Shown piece by piece: positions 53,174 through 60,244 of a DNA stretch of 64,000 nucleotides. Numbering within the stretch: the first letter of the stretch is position 1; every line of letters starts with the position of its first letter. A program made the position numbers and the translations under genes. The notes under the pieces are model-generated. The model searched no databases. It had not been told where the DNA came from and saw only the letters and a list, made by a program, of their open reading frames with translations. Source of the DNA: JAEUOS01 sp965279115 (GTDB lineage: Bacteria; Pseudomonadota; Gammaproteobacteria; Burkholderiales; JAEUOS01); contig OZ257137.1 in NCBI GenBank assembly GCA_965279115.1, forward strand, positions 5,580,001 to 5,644,000, in the 5' to 3' direction.

Positions 53174-53243
53174 TCTCAACGTTCAATTTCAGTGGCGCTG
53201 CACGACTGCCTTGCGCTGCGTTGCCTGTACCGCGAGGTTGGGC
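53174..53243 (-). repeat. attC-like site 1 (70 bp)
   Basis: On the minus strand it begins with GCCCAAC (consensus RYYYAAC) a few bases after the small frame's stop and ends with GTTGAGA (near GTTRRRY). An imperfect dyad lies inside. It marks the downstream end of the first, leftmost cassette. Confidence 0.6.
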
Positions 53244-53249
53244 AATACG

Positions 53250-53336
53250 TCATTGCATTAGATTTTCGATCTTAAGGTAGCCATTCATGTAGTCGAGTAT
53301 CTCTTTAGCTATCGGCTCAAAGTGCTTTCGTTTCAC
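53250..53336 (-). pseudogene. Short cassette frame (28 codons), probable gene remnant
   Basis: GTG-initiated frame reading KRKHFEPIAKEILDYMNGYL and ending ENLMQ. The register stays open 48 bp further upstream without ATG, GTG or TTG, into the 75-bp repeat. It looks like the C-terminal end of a helical protein that lost its 5' part, or a very small protein. It lies between repeat copy 1 and attC-like site 1 exactly as intact cassettes do. Confidence 0.4.
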
Positions 53337-53364
53337 ATTGAACTCATTCCATACCTTCGATCGA

Positions 53365-53439
53365 TGACATTGGAATGTCCGCTATGCCTCGGCTTGAATA
53401 TCCGCTATGGGTCGATTTTGCACTATCAACGGCCGCTAT
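53365..53439 (-). repeat. 75-bp cassette-leader repeat, copy 1
   Basis: Submotifs on the plus strand: GAATGTCCGCT, GAATATCCGCT and CAACGGCCGCT. Subtype A (contains GGGTCGATTTTGCACTAT). Upstream of the remnant frame at 53250. Confidence 0.85.
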
Positions 53440-53460
53440 TGAAATAGTCGGGCGGCCATC

Positions 53461-53874
53461 CTAGCAATTGAACAATGATTCGACCAACGCGTCGATTAGC
53501 GGCGAGAGCGGGTCGACTCCTGACCAAGCGCTTCCACCGTTACAAGGACTTGATTGCTGCGGCAATATCGCGTTTGAAACATCTGGTCCGAGCACTCCCT
53601 CAATCTCACCACCGTCCAGCCACATTCCGCAGCAAGTTGGACAGAAGTCGATGGTTGTGCCATTTACCGTCACGAACTCCATCTTCTCTTTGTGCTCAGG
53701 ACAGTTGATTTCCGTGTCCCACTCTTCACGCGGCCGTTTCATGCCGGTACTGCGAAGCTGCGCAATGGGAAGGTCCTTTATGAAGAGGCCCGAGCACGCG
53801 TCGCAGTGCCAAACTGGCCGCGCAGAACTGCTGTGCTTTGTCAGTTCGCTGCGGTCGCGAGGGCAGAGGATCAT
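53461..53874 (-). CDS. zf-TFIIB domain protein in cassette
   Basis: 137 residues. An N-terminal zinc ribbon (CPRDRSELTK...WHCDACSGLFIKDLPIAQL) and a second one (INCPEHKEKMEFVTVNGTTIDFCPTCCGMWLDGGEIEGVLG) form the zf-TFIIB-like tandem found in small bacterial proteins of unknown role. Minus strand, like the other cassette genes. It is the only array gene without a 75-bp leader repeat directly upstream. The C-terminal 25 residues are low-complexity. Confidence 0.75.
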   Translation of the reverse strand: MILCPRDRSELTKHSSSARPVWHCDACSGLFIKDLPIAQLRSTGMKRPREEWDTEINCPEHKEKMEFVTVNGTTIDFCPTCCGMWLDGGEIEGVLGPDVSNAILPQQSSPCNGGSAWSGVDPLSPLIDALVESLFNC

Positions 53875-54012
53875 AGTGGGATCAAACTTCCGAACTCAGC
53901 CTTCATTTGGACGCGCCTCCAGTGCGCGGGGCAAGTAGTGGGCAGATGCTACAGATGGCGCAACAGAAATGACCTAGGTGCGCCTGAAGGCATTGCAGCC
54001 GTAGCTTTGTAC

Positions 54013-54069
54013 GGCCAACGTGGCGCTGTGCGGAGAGCGCAGCGAGTCCGAACGAGCAGAAGGTTAGCC
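54013..54069 (-). repeat. attC-like site 2 (57 bp)
   Basis: Minus strand: GGCTAAC at the gene stop and GTTGGCC at the other end, near the RYYYAAC and GTTRRRY consensus, with an inner dyad GCGCTCTCCGCACAGCGC. It shares the inner block CTGCTCGTTCGGAC with site 3. One of the two best attC candidates. Confidence 0.7.
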
Positions 54070-54591
54070 TGCATAGCGCTCAATACAGGTAACTCTAGGG
54101 GCTTGAGCATCCATGAACATGTAGCATCGCCCGAAGAGGGCTTTTTTTCCGAAATCGTCAAATGCGTTTTGACCCAATGGAGTGATAAGTACCTCAGAAG
54201 TAGCCAGAGCACGTTGATGCTGCTTGTCAATTTCGAGCCAATTCTCCTCTGCAACCTCACAGAGAACCAGACTCACAACGTCATGGCTGTACTGCACCAG
54301 AATATGCCCATCTTTCATGCTGAGCGGATTCATGTCTGGATGCGCATGGAAGACGCTGCGAAGTGCTTGGTTGGCATGCTGCTCAGCTTCGATATCGTTC
54401 AGGCCATTCGGGAGTATGGCCACCGTGCCATGGCCGAAAACTGCGAAATCACGAGAGCCATTGGTATAGAAACGCATGCGCTCAACGATGCGCTCAAGCG
54501 GCTGTCGTATCTCCGGCTTCCAATCGGGGACTGGAGGAAATTGTTTAAGTGGTTCTTGCGGCGGCGGATTTTTCTTGAAAAGACCAAACAA
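54064..54591 (-). CDS. Hypothetical cassette protein (175 aa)
   Basis: TTG start (MFGLFKKNPPPQEP) with a perfect AGGAGG 10 bp upstream. A basic Pro-rich N terminus is followed by a soluble alpha/beta protein (MRFYTNGSRDFAVFGHGTVAILPNGLNDIEAEQHANQALRSVF, DGHILVQYSHDVVSLVLCEVAEENW). I recognise no family. Its TAA stop lies inside the GGCTAAC box of attC-like site 2, as in genuine integron cassettes. Repeat copy 2 lies 226 bp upstream. Confidence 0.7.
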   Translation of the reverse strand: MFGLFKKNPPPQEPLKQFPPVPDWKPEIRQPLERIVERMRFYTNGSRDFAVFGHGTVAILPNGLNDIEAEQHANQALRSVFHAHPDMNPLSMKDGHILVQYSHDVVSLVLCEVAEENWLEIDKQHQRALATSEVLITPLGQNAFDDFGKKALFGRCYMFMDAQAPRVTCIERYAG

Positions 54592-54817
54592 AGAAAATAC
54601 CTCCTGAAGGCCAACAGTGATTAGCTGGACCTGCCGGTCCGGACATTCTTTAATGATCCGGCGCTGCTAAGCAAAGGCAACTCCATGAATTTCATGGCGG
54701 CCTTTCGATTCCGCGTCAGTAGATGCAGTGAATATGCTGACACACGAATGCGGCCCTGGCAATGCCGTCGGACCGGGTCAAACTGGTGGTCGCGGCTAGT
54801 GAACTCCGGGAATTCAA

Positions 54818-54892
54818 TGACACTGGAATGTCCGCTGCGCCCGGCACGGAACTTCTGCTTAGGGTCGATCTTGCACTATGAACGTCGGCTGT
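54818..54892 (-). repeat. 75-bp cassette-leader repeat, copy 2
   Basis: GAATGTCCGCT, GAACTTCTGCT and GAACGTCGGCT at the standard spacing; subtype A with two substitutions in the central block. Upstream of the gene at 54064-54591. Confidence 0.85.
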
Positions 54893-54900
54893 CGAACCAA

Positions 54901-55410
54901 TTAGGGCACATAGAACTTCAACCCTTTGAATGCCTCATCAAACGCGCGCTTGGATAGCTCATTGTCTCGGCCACCTGTGGCAACCCAAAAGCTCAGTATC
55001 TTTGCTTGCGTTACGAACCCGAAGAAACGAAAGACCATTCCTGTTTCGTCGTATGCGGCGTAGGCAATTTCTGCAACGTCTCCAGAGGGCTTTAGTTCGG
55101 CCCACTCATCGCCAAAGACAATTCGTTGACCGGGGCGTGCTTTTTGCTCTGCGTCCTTTCGGATGCTTGCGAACTTCTTCGCTACCTCGACAAGGCGTGC
55201 TTGTGGAATATTCAGCTTTGGAACGATGGACAGCACGATACTCGTTCGCTTCTCCGTTGACTCGAAGTTCCAGCGCTCCGGATCGTCGCTTTGGACTTGC
55301 TTCCAGCCGGCCGGAAGTGTGAAGAGAAATTCCTGATGCTTGAGATTTACTTGTGCGTGAGCTTGCATGGTGGCGAGGAAAACAACCAGGAGGAGAAAGT
55401 GCTTCAGCAT
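54901..55410 (-). CDS. Exported hypothetical cassette protein (169 aa)
   Basis: ATG 55410, signal peptide MLKHFLLLVVFLATMQAHAQ with cleavage after AHA. The mature part (FLFTLPAGWKQVQSDDPERWNFESTEKRTSIVLSIVP, ... GLKFYVP) resembles small periplasmic domains with a 'P-x-G-W-x-x-x' strand; the same outline occurs in the protein at 60241-60732. The TAA stop is in CCCTAAT, a decayed attC box. Function unknown. Confidence 0.7.
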   Translation of the reverse strand: MLKHFLLLVVFLATMQAHAQVNLKHQEFLFTLPAGWKQVQSDDPERWNFESTEKRTSIVLSIVPKLNIPQARLVEVAKKFASIRKDAEQKARPGQRIVFGDEWAELKPSGDVAEIAYAAYDETGMVFRFFGFVTQAKILSFWVATGGRDNELSKRAFDEAFKGLKFYVP

Positions 55411-55435
55411 GTCGTTTGTGAGATTCGATGGGAAC

Positions 55436-55557
55436 CTTTGGCGAAACGCGGCCGGTTCAGCGAGGCTGTTCATCGCACCAGTTTGCCGAATCCCGCGCCG
55501 ACAGGCTACTTGAACGGTGGCGCGCACCAGTTATCCCCCTCATTCTGTCTCACTCCA
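55436..55557 (-). repeat. Duplicated cassette leader, copy A
   Basis: About 110 bp closely similar to 59541-59653 (shared landmarks GGTTCAGCGAGGCTGTTCAT, CAGTTTGCCGAAT, GGTGGCGCGCACCAGTTA, CATTCTGTCTCA). It lies between repeat copy 3 and the exported-protein gene, although the two downstream genes are unrelated. Confidence 0.8.
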
Positions 55558-55632
55558 TGACGTTGGAATGTCCGCTTTGCCAGCATTTGAACTTCCGCTT
55601 TGGGTCGATTTTGCACTATGAACGGCCGCTAT
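55558..55632 (-). repeat. 75-bp cassette-leader repeat, copy 3
   Basis: The clearest copy: GAATGTCCGCT, GAACTTCCGCT and GAACGGCCGCT start at positions 9, 32 and 63 of the unit. Subtype A. Upstream of the gene at 54901-55410. Confidence 0.9.
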
Positions 55633-55730
55633 GGGGATGGCCAGGTGGTGACGCCTCAAAGCGGTCCGTCTGCATTCACAATCGGACATGAACCGACTTT
55701 GCCGAGACGGCTCATAAGCAGACTTTCGGT

Positions 55731-55790
55731 GCTCAACGCTGGAGATGTGCGGCCCGCCGCAGGCGGGTCCGAACGAGCAAAGAGTTAGGC
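55731..55790 (-). repeat. attC-like site 3 (60 bp)
   Basis: Minus strand: GCCTAAC directly after the gene's stop (TGAC-GCCTAAC) and GTTGAGC at the far end, both matching the integron core consensus exactly. The interior forms a hairpin (GACCCGCCTGC/GCGGGCC region). This is the best canonical attC in the array. Confidence 0.8.
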
Positions 55791-55791
55791 G

Positions 55792-56277
55792 TCACCGCAT
55801 AGACGGCGCAGATGACGCTTGGTCCATGTACCTGTAGGCTCGCGGCGTTCGAGTTCGCCAGATACCTGAGGCGAGGTCAGTGAAGTGCTTTCGGCAGTAG
55901 TCTGAGACCACTTTCGCAGCTTGATCCGTTGGAGCGTTCGCCAGGTTCTCGATGTTCCGAACTACAACGCCTTCCGCGTAGTTTGGGAACTGCGCCAGCT
56001 TAGCGTCTCGCTTGCTCATCTCGGACCAGAAATACTGTGCCTTGCTGAGGACTGCGCGTTCCTTCTCTTCCCAGGCGTTTAGGTTCCCGCTCATTTCTTG
56101 CTCGTGCTCAGGGAAGCGGCGGCGGCACTCAGAGAGCATCTTTCGATTGGTGAAGATCGTGATATTCATCATTCCAACCGCCTGACCTTCGTTGTCGGCG
56201 TCCTGGTAGGAAAGCGCCTGAGCGAAGACAGCTGGGCTGCAGAAAAGAAGGACGAGAAGCGGAAGGATAGGGGGCAT
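55792..56277 (-). CDS. Exported hypothetical cassette protein (161 aa)
   Basis: ATG 56277 with signal peptide MPPILPLLVLLFCSPAVFAQ. The mature part is helical and charged (MLSECRRRFPEHEQEMSGNLNAWEEKERAVLSKAQYFWSEMSKRDAKLAQFPNYAEG...) with two cysteines that could pair (SECRRR and DYCRKH). A longer upstream frame runs into repeat copy 4 and is not credible. No family recognised. The stop is 1 bp from a canonical attC. Confidence 0.7.
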   Translation of the reverse strand: MPPILPLLVLLFCSPAVFAQALSYQDADNEGQAVGMMNITIFTNRKMLSECRRRFPEHEQEMSGNLNAWEEKERAVLSKAQYFWSEMSKRDAKLAQFPNYAEGVVVRNIENLANAPTDQAAKVVSDYCRKHFTDLASGIWRTRTPRAYRYMDQASSAPSMR

Positions 56278-56361
56278 AGGTGGCCTGTGACGCCTAGCGT
56301 GCAGAATCAGCCAACGAGTGAAATATACAAATGACGTTGCCGTGATCCGAGAGAAACTCGA

Positions 56362-56436
56362 TGCCATTGGAATGTCTGCTATGTACGCTGTTGAAAGTCG
56401 GCAATGGGTCGGTTGTTCGCACTCAACGTCAGCTAT
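56362..56436 (-). repeat. 75-bp cassette-leader repeat, copy 4 (subtype B)
   Basis: GAATGTCTGCT, GAAAGTCGGCA and CAACGTCAGCT. The central block is GGGTCGGTTGTTCGCACT instead of GGGTCGATTTTGCACTAT. The outer end (ACTCAAC; GTTGAGT on the minus strand) also fits an attC terminal box. Confidence 0.8.
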
Positions 56437-56519
56437 ACGAAAGCAGGATTTTCCCTGCCGACAAACCATTCGATCAGTCGCTAGATTTTGGCGGGGAGTC
56501 CAAATAGGAATTGTTAGTT
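56421..56519 (-). repeat. Possible attC-like site 4 (99 bp)
   Basis: Minus strand: AACTAAC containing the stop TAA of the gene at 56514, and GTTGAGT inside the end of repeat copy 4. The core AAC/GTT bases pair; the interior dyad is weak. If real, the 75-bp repeat begins at the recombination box. Confidence 0.4.
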
Positions 56520-57035
56520 GTATTTTGCGTCATGACTATTGGAAATAGCACAGTCGTACATGGACTCAAAGTCCGCACAGCTTTTGGCTGCAACCCAAAG
56601 CCCCGCAACGTATTCAAACTCTTTTTCGAATGGCTCAACGAACTCAGGAACATCCGTAGCGTACTCGCAGTTTCGGCTAAGCATTGTGAGCCAGTTTGGG
56701 TAATTGAGCCTGTGATAGAGCTTGGTGAATTTTTCGTCAAGTGAGTCAATGGTTTCCTGCCCGGCAAGATAAGCCGAACGCAAGAAGGCGACGTACTTCC
56801 CCGCGGCGAACCTGTCATCGATTGACGAGATTCCAAGATGAGTTTCAAGAATCGCAGCAATCAATGACGCCGCGTCTTCCCTTGTTGTGGCTGCAGCCAA
56901 CAATACAATGTTGAGATCATCACCTTCTTGGTCCAGACGGAGCCGCTCAAGAGCCCAATCGATAGAGGATTGGTGGTGGCCTACCCCCAACTTTAACAAA
57001 AAATATTGCTGGGCAAGTTGCGCAATGGAATCCAT
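56514..57035 (-). CDS. Hypothetical cassette protein (173 aa)
   Basis: ATG 57035. Soluble, mostly helical protein (MDSIAQLAQQYFLLKLGVGHHQSSIDWALERLRLDQEGDDLNIVLLAAATTREDAASLIAAILETHLG...). The second half, KFTKLYHRLNYPNWLTMLSRNCEYATDVPEFVEPFEKEFEYVAGLWVAAKS, includes a possible immunity-protein-like helix bundle, but I recognise no family. Low GC relative to core genes. Repeat copy 5 lies 117 bp upstream. Confidence 0.7.
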   Translation of the reverse strand: MDSIAQLAQQYFLLKLGVGHHQSSIDWALERLRLDQEGDDLNIVLLAAATTREDAASLIAAILETHLGISSIDDRFAAGKYVAFLRSAYLAGQETIDSLDEKFTKLYHRLNYPNWLTMLSRNCEYATDVPEFVEPFEKEFEYVAGLWVAAKSCADFESMYDCAISNSHDAKYN

Positions 57036-57152
57036 GAGACGGCTAACCGTTATGAGACAAATCCGCCGAACCTGACATCGCCAAATGATCCGGCCCTAGT
57101 CAGCGAATATAGGCGCAAGGCGACTATTTCGCAGTTGAATTCGGGAGCCATA

Positions 57153-57227
57153 TGACGTTGGAATGTCCGCTCTGCCTGTCATTCAAAGTCGCCTTTGGGT
57201 CGATTTTGCACTATGAGCGGCCGCTTT
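57153..57227 (-). repeat. 75-bp cassette-leader repeat, copy 5
   Basis: GAATGTCCGCT, CAAAGTCGCCT and GAGCGGCCGCT; subtype A. A second conserved block (CTCACAATTGGCCATAAGCC) lies between it and the attC-like remnant at 57300. Confidence 0.85.
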
Positions 57228-57299
57228 GGGGCTCACCTCGCGCAGTCACCTCGAAGTGGTCACATGGCACTCACAATTGGCCATAAGCCGACATTTAAT

Positions 57300-57326
57300 T
57301 CTTAACGCCCGATGGAGGGGCTAGGC
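57300..57326 (-). repeat. Shortened attC-like remnant (27 bp)
   Basis: Minus strand: GCCTAGC containing the TAG stop of the DUF695 gene, CCCTCCATCGGG hairpin centre, and GTTAAGA. Core boxes remain recognisable but the site is too short for a normal attC. Confidence 0.4.
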
Positions 57327-57779
57327 GCCACTGGCTCCCTCGTGGAACTCGCGTAGTGCAGACCAATCTGGATCAAGGAAAGACTGAATCTGAAGAGGAT
57401 ATTCCCTGTGACCACGGAGGTCTGTGTTCAGTGATTGCATGAACTCATCGGTGCTCGCGGCGTAGTAGCGCCACTCCTTCTTCCCGTCGCCTGTAATTGA
57501 AAGCGCTTGGAATGCAACCTGACGCTTCTCGGTTCCCGCCTCCAGTGCGTCCTCGAAGGCATTCATCTTCTTGTGCACGTCACGATCAGGCATGCCCGAC
57601 TCATTGCCCTCGTAGGCCCAAGAGATGATCACCAAGTGGCAGAAGAGCGCTTGGTCCGCAGGCGAAGGAAACGTGGCTCGCATCCTTACGATGAAGGGCT
57701 TACCTTGGGTATTCCCCTCAGCGAGCCGCCAGTCGTCGGTAGCGAAAATGCCGGTCTGAGGCTGCTGCTGAGTGGGCAT
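57321..57779 (-). CDS. DUF695 family protein in cassette
   Basis: 152 residues. QTGIFATDDWRLAEGNTQGKPFIVRMRATFP, the central EKRQVAFQALSITGDGKKEWRYYAASTDEFMQSLN and YPLQIQSFLDPDWSALREF match DUF695. The biochemical role is not established. ATG 57779; repeat copy 6 is 51 bp upstream. Confidence 0.75.
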   Translation of the reverse strand: MPTQQQPQTGIFATDDWRLAEGNTQGKPFIVRMRATFPSPADQALFCHLVIISWAYEGNESGMPDRDVHKKMNAFEDALEAGTEKRQVAFQALSITGDGKKEWRYYAASTDEFMQSLNTDLRGHREYPLQIQSFLDPDWSALREFHEGASGA

Positions 57780-57830
57780 TGGCGACGTCTATTGGTTAGT
57801 TGCTGAAAGCAATAGCGGGCGGGGTCTTGA

Positions 57831-57905
57831 TGACATTGGAATGTCCGTTTATCGACGAGTTGAATACCTGCTATGGGTCGATTTTGCACTATCAACAGCC
57901 GCTAT
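57831..57905 (-). repeat. 75-bp cassette-leader repeat, copy 6
   Basis: GAATGTCCGTT, GAATACCTGCT and CAACAGCCGCT; subtype A. Upstream of the DUF695 gene and 16 bp from the stop of the next cassette gene. Confidence 0.85.
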
Positions 57906-57921
57906 CGGGTCGCTCCGAACG

Positions 57922-58785
57922 TCAAATTGAAACGCCGTACGGCAAAAAGTCAAATTGACCATTGCCCATAAAGACATGTGCTACGTATTCATCTATTAGG
58001 CGTATTGGGTCTGCAATCAAGCGCAGGCTACCGAAATTGCCATCTCGCAAATGAAATACGCGTCCGCTTTGGCTTCCTACTTGAACAAGAAGGAAGTCGC
58101 CGAGCAATTCATAGTTGTCTTGCTCCCTCGTGTCTAGGATGACTCTAAAGTCATCGCCAATGCCGGTCTTGCCGCGAGCAGGGATATCAGCCACGCTTTG
58201 CAGCACAGATTGCATCGTTGCCTTAGCTTTCTTGCCGCTTTGACAAAAATCTTCGGCTCTCCGCCAAGCACTAATTTTGGCTGGGAGAACACGGCTTTCC
58301 ATTCCGTTAACCGGCAATTCGTGCACAACTTCAAGCCCATCCATGCGTGCGTAATAGGCATCGGCAATCGCGCGAGGAAGAGAAAGGTAACGCGTATAAC
58401 AAGGGTGGCGTTCCTTTGCCACTTCGATGCGTGCATCTACGTATTCGGGATGAAACACGATGTATCGGTCATGTACGCTGACAAAACCATTGCTGGCCCA
58501 ATGCAGTTTGGACGGGTCCAAGCGGTCTTTCCATATTCGTTCGGCTATCAGTAGAGTTGGATGTCCTTTGGCCAATGCCGAATAGGCGTTTGGCTGACTC
58601 GCTCGTAAGTACTCAAACAACCACTCCCAGCCATTCTTCAAGACACCTGCATAGTCAAATGTCGGTTGTCCTTGACGCAGAGGGTGAAATCCATCCCTCA
58701 ATCGTTCGGACAGCAAACTTGCGTCAAATGTCACGCGCTCGTATTCCTGCCGGATCGCATTGAGCGAAAGAAACCGCAAGTTCAA
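57922..58785 (-). CDS. Hypothetical cassette protein (287 aa)
   Basis: Longest array gene. Start taken as TTG 58785 (LNLRFLSLNAIRQEYERVTF), which has GAGG six bases upstream; TTG 58797 is also possible. Soluble alpha/beta protein with KNGWEWLFEYLRASQPNAY, ERIWKDRLDPSKLHWASNGFVSVHDRYIVFHPEY, GDDFRVILDTREQDNYELLGDFLLVQVG and DPIRLIDEYVAHVF. No family recognised. Codon use is AT-richer than in core genes. Confidence 0.7.
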   Translation of the reverse strand: MNLRFLSLNAIRQEYERVTFDASLLSERLRDGFHPLRQGQPTFDYAGVLKNGWEWLFEYLRASQPNAYSALAKGHPTLLIAERIWKDRLDPSKLHWASNGFVSVHDRYIVFHPEYVDARIEVAKERHPCYTRYLSLPRAIADAYYARMDGLEVVHELPVNGMESRVLPAKISAWRRAEDFCQSGKKAKATMQSVLQSVADIPARGKTGIGDDFRVILDTREQDNYELLGDFLLVQVGSQSGRVFHLRDGNFGSLRLIADPIRLIDEYVAHVFMGNGQFDFLPYGVSI

Positions 58786-58875
58786 TGCACACCTCAAAAT
58801 CGAATTTGCGCGCGAATCATTTCACGCGAGTTCTGACGAATACGATTAGCCGCCGCTACAGTCACTGCCACTTCA

Positions 58876-58950
58876 TGACGCTGGAATGTCTGCTGTGATA
58901 TGCCTCGAATGTCCGCTTTGGGTCGATTTTGCACTATCAAGAGCCGCTAT
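58876..58950 (-). repeat. 75-bp cassette-leader repeat, copy 7
   Basis: GAATGTCTGCT, GAATGTCCGCT and CAAGAGCCGCT; subtype A. 90 bp upstream of the gene at 57922-58785. The next cassette gene ends 15 bp to the right with GCTTAAC, an attC-type box containing its stop. Confidence 0.85.
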
Positions 58951-58965
58951 CTGCGACGAGTGGGG

Positions 58966-59478
58966 TTAAGCCACACCCGGTGGCGATGCAAGGCCAAGCC
59001 GTCCAAGAAAGTCATCCCGAACCTTTGGCGTGATACCGGGGCTCTTCCCGCTTTGCCACAGACGTATGAGGGACTGGAGGTCTGGTATTGAGGCCAGCGC
59101 TGGTAGAGCGTGAACTTTCACAAGCGTCGCTATCTCCGCAGCAACTTTATTGGCTTCTTGTGAGTCAGCAACCTTCCACCAGACATCGCCTTGGTCGGAG
59201 CATAGGCCTCCAATGCGCTCCCGCCAGTGAGATGCAGAGATTGATGGCTTGGTGAACTCACGGATGTCTTCGTATACGACTGCCGGCGCAAAGACAGCTA
59301 CATTGATCGTGAACCGCGCATCACCTGACACATTGCCTCGGGAGGCCTGAAGTTCAATCAGATGTACAACGTCTTCGGATCGACGACTGAAAAGCGCACC
59401 AGTCTTGCGAAATCCTACTGGCCTCAGCAGCGCGTACAAGGACGTCACGATGGGTGCTTTGAGTTCGACGGGCGTCAT
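58966..59478 (-). CDS. DUF4304 family protein in cassette
   Basis: 170 residues. LYALLRPVGFRKTGALFSRRSEDVVHLIELQASRGNVSGDARFTINVAVFAPAV and GDVWWKVADSQEANKVAAEI fit DUF4304. Members are scattered in integrons and islands; their role is unknown. ATG 59478. The stop TAA lies in GCTTAAC. Its leader is a near copy of the one in front of 54901-55410. Confidence 0.75.
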   Translation of the reverse strand: MTPVELKAPIVTSLYALLRPVGFRKTGALFSRRSEDVVHLIELQASRGNVSGDARFTINVAVFAPAVVYEDIREFTKPSISASHWRERIGGLCSDQGDVWWKVADSQEANKVAAEIATLVKVHALPALASIPDLQSLIRLWQSGKSPGITPKVRDDFLGRLGLASPPGVA

Positions 59479-59540
59479 TTGTAGGGCCTAGTGAGGCTGA
59501 ACCGGAAATCTGACTTCGCGCAACGGAGACCCTTAGCTAC

Positions 59541-59653
59541 GCTTTGCGGGTTCAGCGAGGCTGTTCATCGCCCCAGTTTGCCGAATGCCGCGCCGACAGG
59601 CAACGTGAACGGTGGCGCGCACCAGTTAACGCCTCGCATTCTGTCTCATTACA
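59541..59653 (-). repeat. Duplicated cassette leader, copy B
   Basis: Partner of 55436-55557, with the same order of landmarks up to the adjoining 75-bp repeat. Some substitutions (for example GTTAACGCC for GTTATCCCC) show that the duplication is not recent. Confidence 0.8.
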
Positions 59654-59728
59654 TGACATTGGAATGTCCGCTGTGTCGCGTTCCGAACTTCCGCTTTGGG
59701 TCGATTTTGCACTATCAACGGCCGCTAT
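59654..59728 (-). repeat. 75-bp cassette-leader repeat, copy 8
   Basis: GAATGTCCGCT, GAACTTCCGCT and CAACGGCCGCT; subtype A. Upstream of the DUF4304 gene. Confidence 0.9.
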
Positions 59729-59787
59729 TGGGCTGGCTTTGCGCCGTCGCCTAGAAGAGGGGGGGGCCGCATTCAAGATCGGCCACC

Positions 59788-60129
59788 TTACGATTCAATC
59801 GAGTCATCATTGGCCGCCCGAAATGCCCGGCGCAAAGCATCGTATGTACCGGAGGCTTTCATCAACGCACGATTGGTGTTCAAGATCAGATCTTCGGCCT
59901 CGTCGAATTTCTCGGCCTTCACGAGCGATTCGGCTTCGGTAAGTGCGGATTTGACTGTCTCGTAAATATCGAGTGCTTCAAGGGGCTTTCGGACCTTTTC
60001 GAGTTCCTCGTAGTAGAGATCATAGGCACGTAGAAGCGTGTCGTTGACTCCACGCCCAAATGCCGAAATGCTGCCCTGCAAGCCTACAAGCGTGTTTTCA
60101 AATCGGACTACTGCACGGTTTCGCGCCAT
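59788..60129 (-). CDS. Small helical cassette protein (113 aa)
   Basis: Almost entirely helical (FENTLVGLQGSISAFGRGVNDTLLRAYDLYYEELEKVRKPLEALDIYETVKSALTEAESLVKAEKFDEAEDLILNTNRALMKASG), with coiled-coil character in the middle and an acidic C terminus. No family recognised. A truncated second copy of its 3' end lies at 60855-60922. ATG 60129; repeat copy 9 begins 40 bp upstream. Confidence 0.65.
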   Translation of the reverse strand: MARNRAVVRFENTLVGLQGSISAFGRGVNDTLLRAYDLYYEELEKVRKPLEALDIYETVKSALTEAESLVKAEKFDEAEDLILNTNRALMKASGTYDALRRAFRAANDDSIES

Positions 60130-60169
60130 GTCGCCTCTATCTCATACTCGTCCAAATGCAATCGACAAA

Positions 60170-60244
60170 TGACGTTGGAATGTCTGCTCTGTTAGTCCAT
60201 AAAAGTCGGCTTTGGGTCGGTTGTTCATATTCAACGCCGGCTAT
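60170..60244 (-). repeat. 75-bp cassette-leader repeat, copy 9 (subtype B)
   Basis: GAATGTCTGCT, AAAAGTCGGCT and CAACGCCGGCT, with central GGGTCGGTTGTTCATATT. It overlaps the stop codon of the next cassette gene by 4 bp. Confidence 0.8.

Noticed and set aside
53692..54624. 310-codon plus-strand frame across the cassette array
   Set aside because: It runs through an attC-like site and opposite two better minus-strand genes with good starts; its translation shows no fold pattern.
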